In this document: positions 58,472 through 64,000 of the stretch, piece after piece
How the letters are laid out: each line of letters opens with the position of its first letter
How positions within the stretch are numbered: position 1 is the stretch's first letter
NCBI RefSeq assembly: GCF_040115645.1
Contig: NC_089547.1
Location: forward strand, 4,836,001 to 4,900,000
Length of the DNA stretch: 64,000 nucleotides
DNA from: Euwallacea fornicatus
Lineage: Eukaryota > Arthropoda > Insecta > Coleoptera > Curculionidae
Reading direction: 5' to 3'
Notes under the pieces: generated by a model
Seen by the model: only the letters and a program-made list of their open reading frames with translations
The model's database searches: none
What the model was told of the DNA's origin: nothing
Position numbers and translations under genes: made by a program

Positions 58472-60603
58472 ATGACCATCTGGGACGTGCGATGGCTCTC
58501 TCAGAAGGCCGAAGATGTGCGCGGGTAACTAAAGCTATGGCTCGCAATCTGGAAATTAACCAAAACCCGTTATTAGGAAGACCTGGATCCCGTGGAAGTC
58601 CCGAAAAATGCCTCGCAGGGCTATATTCAAAGACGGCCGCAAGAACGTTTACAGGAAGAAGATGTCTTCAATGCGCAGATGGAAGTTTCTGCAGGACATC
58701 TTCACGACTCTTTTGGACGCCCAGTGGAGGTGGACCCTTCAGTTTTTGGGTGAGAGCCCCGTGGCTCAGTGAATCCTCGTCAATACTCACTTTTTTATAG
58801 CTTTGGAATTCTTCGGGTCTTGGCTGATTTTCGCCCTGGTTTGGTGGCTGATTGCGTTCACCCATGGCGATTTGCATGAGGACCATCTACCGCTGCGTCA
58901 AGCGGAATCAGGTATTAATTGAAAATCGAGGAAAGGGCTATTTTTTCTCAGTGCTACCATGCAGGGGGACGTCATTTTTGTGAAGTTTTAGGGAGCTGCC
59001 CTTTGCAAGTGAAACACCCTGTATATTACTGGATGTTTTTAAAGTTACTTATTCGCGCGGTTTCAGTGTCAAAAAGAGTTGCTAAAACTCCACTCCTTCT
59101 GCGCCACTGATCAGCCGCTGCATGTTTCGCCTCTCAGACGGAAACTCGGCTCATAGACCGTCGACGCGACGGCGAACGAATATTCCCGATTGTTCGAACA
59201 ATTGAACGTTACTTGCCCGTCCTTGCATTTGCTCATACACAGGTTGATCTTTCCCCCATAGGACCCCTGTATATCTAAGAGAAAATTTTCAAAAAAATAA
59301 AAATCGGAAAACTTACACAGGAAAATTCGAGAAATTGTATTAAATCAGTACCGTGCAGGTTGGACTCCGTGTGTTGTCAACATCCACGGATTTCACTCGG
59401 CCTTCCTCTACTCTCTGGAGACGCAACACACCACAGGCTACGGCCTCAGAGTCATCACTGAAGAGTGTCCAGAAGCCATCTTCCTCATGGTTTGTCAGTG
59501 TCTCATAGGGATGACTCTGGATTCTTTCGCAATTAGTAGATATATTAATTTCCTCAAGAAGAGCATACAATAACACGATTTTCTAGGTATAGTATTTGCA
59601 AAACTGATTCGGTCCAAACACGCTACAAATACGGTGCAATTCTCCCGAAACGGGGTGATTTCTAGGAGGGACGGAAAACTCTGTTTTATGTTCAGGGTGG
59701 GTGATATCAGGAGGAGTCGTTTGGCTGCTGTTAACGTTAGGGCAATTTTGCTGAAATCTGAAAGGACTAGAGAGGGAGAGCTTCTGCAAAGCTATCAAAA
59801 TGGTTAGAATACACGTACGCAATGTGTCTCAGCAAATAAAATTAATCATCGCAGAGCTGTCTCTGAAGGCAGACGAAGGCCCCCGTAGCTTGTTTATGGT
59901 TTGGCCTCTAACAATTTATCACGAAATTGACGAAAACTCGCCCATTATGGACTTGACCGTGCCGGAGTTGAGGAAAGGCCAGAGGGTTGAGATAATTGTG
60001 GTGTTGGATGCCACAGTGGAAAGCACTGGTTAGTCGTTAACATTGTCGATTTAAAGTCGTGGTAGGGATCATTGTAGGGGTCTCAATTGAGGCTAAATCA
60101 AGTTACTTATCCCATGAAATTTTGTGGAACCACACGTTTGAACCCATGGTGTCGTTCAACAGAGAAGAGAATTGTTATGAAGCAGATTGGAGCAAATTTG
60201 ACCAAACTCGAGTGGTGAATACGCATCCGACGAGTCTCGACGAAGACGCAGATAACGAAACTGAGAGTCCAGGTGAACGGTTAAACTTTTTTACTGAAAA
60301 CTTACTCAAAATTACCTCACAGAAGTCGAATTACTGGTCGCGGAACAGACTGATGGGAAAAACGAGTTATATCTGCCACTGCAGTTTGCTGAAGAGTTTC
60401 TCAAGAAGAGAATGATAGACAGCTTTGAAGACGAAGATGATGAATTTCCAATATACCAAAGGCCTACCGGTCCGGAATTGGAGAAATTGAGAAATACCAG
60501 GAGTCCCTCTCAAATGCAAAATCTCAAGTTTAATGGTTATGGTGAGGCTATAGAGGAGTGCGATGAAAGTTGTGAAGATTTATTGTGTATAACTACGGTT
60601 TAA
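58472..60603 (+). CDS. inward-rectifier potassium channel (Kir), copy 2, variant filter
   Basis: Eight exons: 58472-58524, 58577-58749, 58801-58911, 59359-59535, 59587-59802, 59855-60028, 60078-60272 and 60323-60603. They total 1380 nt (459 aa), all in phase; several intron positions coincide with copy 1. Domains: short N-terminus, slide helix WKFLQDIFTTLLDAQWRW, M1 (WLIFALVWWLIAFTHGDL), pore with filter TTGYG (137-141) in place of TIGYG, M2 with Asp167 (MTLDSFAI) at the rectification site, then the cytosolic domain (LCFMFRVGDIRRSR, FMVWPLTIYHEIDENSP, SSYLSHEILWNHTFEPMV) and an acidic tail (DSFEDEDDEFP). Thr for Ile in the filter is unusual. It may alter selectivity or conductance; the rest is intact, so a functional channel is likely. 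The first exon is short and rests on a fitting 52-nt intron; the in-frame ATG at 58608 is the alternative. Poly(A) signal at 60633-60638. Confidence 0.88.
59110..59275 (-). other. orphan cysteine-containing frame inside intron 3 of Kir copy 2
   Basis: On the minus strand an open frame follows an acceptor-like TTTTCTCTTAG (ending about 59277) and ends at TGA near 59123. It encodes a Cys-rich segment (INLCMSKCKDGQVTFNC, then LRGETCSG). A donor-like TGT/gtaagt lies 57 nt further upstream, but the sequence before that has no usable start. The host intron is 447 nt where its neighbours are about 50 nt. It may be a nested gene's last exon or an inserted fragment. Confidence 0.3.
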
Positions 60604-60823
60604 AAGTTACTTGTTTAAGAAATATAAAGTATAATAAATGGATTATTGTAACAGTCTTGTATAGTAATACAAGAGGGATTCCAAGTCGTACGAACGTATT
60701 TAAGTATCAAGTTAATGTCACATTGAAATATGTAAAATAAAATTTCTAACCTCATTTTTGAACGAGCTTATTTGTATATTATTTTGTGTTAAGTCGAAGA
60801 AATTCCCCTAAAATAAATAAAAA

Positions 60824-63139
60824 ATGACCAATTTCAAGAGGCTAAATACGAAAATCTACGAAAGGAAAGGTCCTGATATTACTCCTGATTTAATTTACTG
60901 GAAACAACTCACTGTAAGCAAAATATTCTCGTTACAATATTGTGATGGTAACATGCGATTCTTGTTTTTACTTTAAAATACGTTTTATTTGGTCTCAAAA
61001 CCAAGACATTCCCCACAACCCATAATTCCTATTACCTCTATTTCAACCTTACTAGACGTATTCTCTTCTGTAGAAATTACCTTTTATTGCAACCAAACAT
61101 CTTTTGCAGCAACCAGTGTTAGTGAAAGAATTTGGAGCCATAGATTACATAGATTTTTCCCCTAAAGAGCCCCATTATTTCGCTGTAACGTGCTCAGTCA
61201 GAGTGCAAATTTATAACCCAATAACCAAACTAGTAACAAAAAATTTATCACGGTTTAGAGAAAATGCATATGGTGCTGTGTTTCGCAGTGACGGATCTTT
61301 GATACTTGCAGGAGGGGAAGAGAAAAATATTAAGCTCTTTGATGTTTCTACTAAAAGTATGTTGAGGTAAGCAGAAATAATGAGAGACAGATTGTGGACA
61401 CATTTAGGTATACAAAAGTTAATTGGCAAACTACTATTTGAAGAAATAATTTTATGTGAGAGAAGTACTTAAAACTGTTATGTTCTTTAATAGGTTATTC
61501 AAAGGTCATTTGGCTCCAGTTCATCGAGTAGCATTTGTGCATAAAGAACCTCAAATTGTATCATTTTCTGATGACAAAACCATAAAAGTGTGGGATGTAC
61601 CTACTGAAAAGACTTTACACACTTTTGAAGGGCACTCAGATTATATTAGGGCCGGTATAGTTAGTCCTGATGTACCAAATATATTACTTTCTGGAGGTTA
61701 TGATAACATCATTAAAATGTGGGACACTAGAATGAACAAAGAAATTATGGTTATGGATCATAAGAGCCCCATAGAATCTTTGTTGTTTATGCCTAGCGGA
61801 GGACTATTTTTAAGTGCTGGTGGTACTGACATTAAGGTAATTATTCTCTGCTGGATTATTTCTCAGAGTCAAGTAAGCATTCTGAAAATCAAATAATCTT
61901 ATCTCACTTGTTAAGAATAATAGCAAAAACAGAGACACAACTTGATTGTTGATAGATTTGGGATGTCTTAGCGGGGGGCAAATTGAGAGGAGCATTAGCG
62001 CAGCACCATAAAACAGTAACCTGTCTACGCCTTGCTTCAGAGGGAAAAAGGCTGTTGTCTTCTAGTTTGGATCGCCATGTAAAGATATTTGATGTTGGGT
62101 CATTTAAGGTAAGTTGGTGAGAAAATGTGGTTTAGTTAAAGAGAGACTGCATTGTTTCAGGTAGTGCATACTTTGAACTTTCCAAATGCAATTTTGAGTT
62201 TAGGTAAGGGATATTTGTAAGTTTATTTTTGAATTTTATTAATATTTATGTTGGTTTCTTACCATGCTTTGTTTTAGTTTTATTCATTTTCATTTGGGTT
62301 CAAAAAAATGATTTGTAGGCATAGCCAATGATGACTCTACTGTTGCTGCAGGATTAGCAGATGGAGTAATTGCAGTCCAAAGAAGAACTGATACCAGCCA
62401 ATCAGCAAAACCCGCAAAAAAATTAGTTTTTCAATACAAACATAATGACATCCTTCATGGAATTGATGAAGTTATTCCTGAACTCACGTATGGGTTTATC
62501 TTGTTAAAATTATATTAACACTTGTTTTAATTAACGATTAGACAGGTATGACAAGGAAGCTAAATATGACCATTTTCTGAGGAAATTTGAATATTCTAAA
62601 GCCTTAAATGCATCTCTAATGCCATTTGTGGCTAACAAACATCCAGAGAGAACTATGGCCCTTTTAAGAGAGCTGCAGAAAAGGAAAGCCCTTGCCAAAA
62701 GTCTAAAGGAGCGGGATCCAAAAGTTTTAAAACAGTTAGTTAGGTTTCTTATAAGGTACTTTCCTCTACTTTTACTTGCGAGATTTTTTACCATTTTGCC
62801 TTTGAAGATATATTACAGATATCAGGCTAAAAAGATTGTTAATAGATGTAGCTGATGAGTTCCTAGATATAATTGCTGAGTATTGCCACATGTTGCCAGC
62901 AGATATTCGTAAGTGGATGTAAGAATAGTGTCATTCAAATCCTTTTAAATATCATTAAAGGGCTTTTACTGGTGCAGCTACATGAAACTTTAGCAAGAGA
63001 AAATCGATTGGCTAAAGAATTGACAATAGTGCAAGGAATGATGCAAACTTTATTAGCAGCTCAAGTTACTTTGGAGGCGGATACTTCAGTTCAATACAAG
63101 GTGTGCAAATTTCAAAAAGGAGCAACAGAAGTGAAATAA
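60824..63139 (+). CDS. UTP15: U3 small nucleolar RNA-associated protein 15 (UTP15)
   Basis: Nine exons: 60824-60913, 61110-61366, 61494-61836, 61956-62108, 62161-62203, 62319-62487, 62546-62755, 62826-62908 and 62961-63139. They total 1527 nt (508 aa; human UTP15 is 518). Residues about 35-320 form WD40 repeats: VKEFGAIDYIDFSPKEPHYF (human VKEFGAVSKVDFSPQPPYNY), KTIKVWDVPTEKTLHTFEGH, GGYDNIIKMWDTRMNKE, SPIESLLFMPSGGLFLSAGG and SSSLDRHVKIFDV. The UTP15 C-terminal domain follows (YDHFLRKFEYSKALNASL, ALLRELQKRKALAKSLKERD, ETLARENRLAKEL). It belongs to the tUTP/UTP-A complex of the small-subunit processome, which couples rDNA transcription to 18S processing in the nucleolus. A poly(A) signal (63135-63140) overlaps the stop codon. 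The joins at 62755/62826 and 62908/62961 were chosen by frame and similarity and are slightly less certain. Confidence 0.95.
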
Positions 63140-64000
63140 AGTCAAGTTTGACATACCTGAAGAGTTTCTTTTCATAAATGTTTCCTTATTCTATAAACTA
63201 GGTTCATATTCCGTATTGAATTCGTCTTCAATTTCAAATGCGATAATCAATTAGGTCGGGGGTACTTACTTCTGGTAAAGTGTGCTAAATTTTGTTACAT
63301 TAGAGCATCACACGCCAAAGCAGTTCGAAGCCCCGCGTTATCTGCGATAATTATTATGGTTGGAAGTTGTTACTTTTATCAATGGATTAAGTTTTAAGAT
63401 AAATTCGATACTTGTGAAACGAAAACAAAGTTTCTACTTATTTGAATTTTAATACTCACGAAAACTGGAAGTAGATTCAAAACGGCGTCAAATCCCGATG
63501 AAAACGTCACAGATTCAATTGAAAACTTTTGCCGCTTAATAGCAAAAGACCGGTCTGCATTATATGCGTCTCCTTTCAATACAATCAATTAGAGGGAAAG
63601 AAGACAAATCTGAAAATATTTTAATTTTTTAAATTATCTTTCAATATATTTTCCTTCTTTGTCTTCAGAGTCACAATAAAAAGAGATGACCGCTTCAACT
63701 GCTGAAGTTATGCAACCCTGTATATACCTGCGCATTGTACGTTGCCAGCTAGATAAACGTCAATACCTCCAAACGTAAATAAAACCAATCTAAACAAACA
63801 TCAATCAGCAGCGGGGAAATTTAATCAATTTTTCGTTCATCGGAAGCGCACTAGTCGCCCTATCTGCTTCGTTTAGTTTAAATTACCCTTTTATCTTTTG
63901 GGGTATGTGGTGGATACGTAACGCGATGAATCACGTTTATTATCATAACTAAAGAGAAGTGCGAGGCAGAAACATGACTCTCTACCTGGAGGTTTTCGTT
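63140..64000. other. 3' flank of UTP15 to window end
   Basis: No supported gene. An ACCCTGTATATAC transposon-end-like fragment occurs near 63715. Confidence 0.4.

Noticed and set aside
1..64000. CRISPR arrays, bacterial operons, ribosome binding sites, tRNA or rRNA genes
   Set aside because: The DNA is eukaryotic with spliced genes; no regularly spaced repeat array or RNA gene could be recognised by eye, though a tRNA scan was not possible.

Overview
This window is eukaryotic nuclear DNA, almost certainly from an insect. The genes carry short introns (mostly 45-65 nt, GT..AG) beside a few very long ones. The recognisable proteins are animal ones (RRS1, DCUN1D3, a mannose-6-phosphate-receptor-type protein, a BAG protein, LIPT1, two inward-rectifier K+ channels, UTP15). 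Intergenic DNA is AT-rich and holds decayed DNA-transposon ends of the CAGGGTGT type. A beetle is my guess; nothing here proves the order. The models were built by reading exons and checking that every splice phase agrees. No transcript data were available.

Layout. 0-8 kb is a compact housekeeping block: first exon of RRS1 (-), DCUN1D3 (-, five exons), an M6PR/MRH-type receptor (+, five exons) and an unrecognised two-membrane-segment protein (-, four exons). 8-26 kb is gene-poor apart from a membrane-anchored BAG-domain gene (-) at 20 kb; it holds a CT/TA microsatellite, a near-perfect short hairpin and many GCCATTTT motifs. LIPT1 (+, two exons) sits at 26.5-27.6 kb. At 30.7-40.4 kb a two-membrane-segment protein (+) is encoded with two alternative first exons that look like duplicates of each other, separated from the common exons by up to 8 kb of intron.

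42.8-52 kb is the most novel part: four small secreted cysteine-containing peptide loci arranged as two inverted pairs (A-/B+ and C-/D+). They share gene structure, TATA-type promoters and sequence. Copy C has lost its splice acceptor, is frameshifted and looks like a pseudogene. I do not recognise the family.

52-60.6 kb holds two inward-rectifier potassium channel genes head to head (start codons 893 bp apart). One has a canonical TIGYG filter but glutamine at the M2 rectification site; the other has TTGYG and keeps aspartate there. UTP15 (+, nine exons) closes the window at 60.8-63.1 kb.

The genes do not form a pathway. The window is a run of housekeeping genes (ribosome biogenesis: RRS1 and UTP15; neddylation: DCUN1D3; lipoylation: LIPT1) interrupted by a gene-poor, motif-rich region and a young, rearranged peptide cluster.
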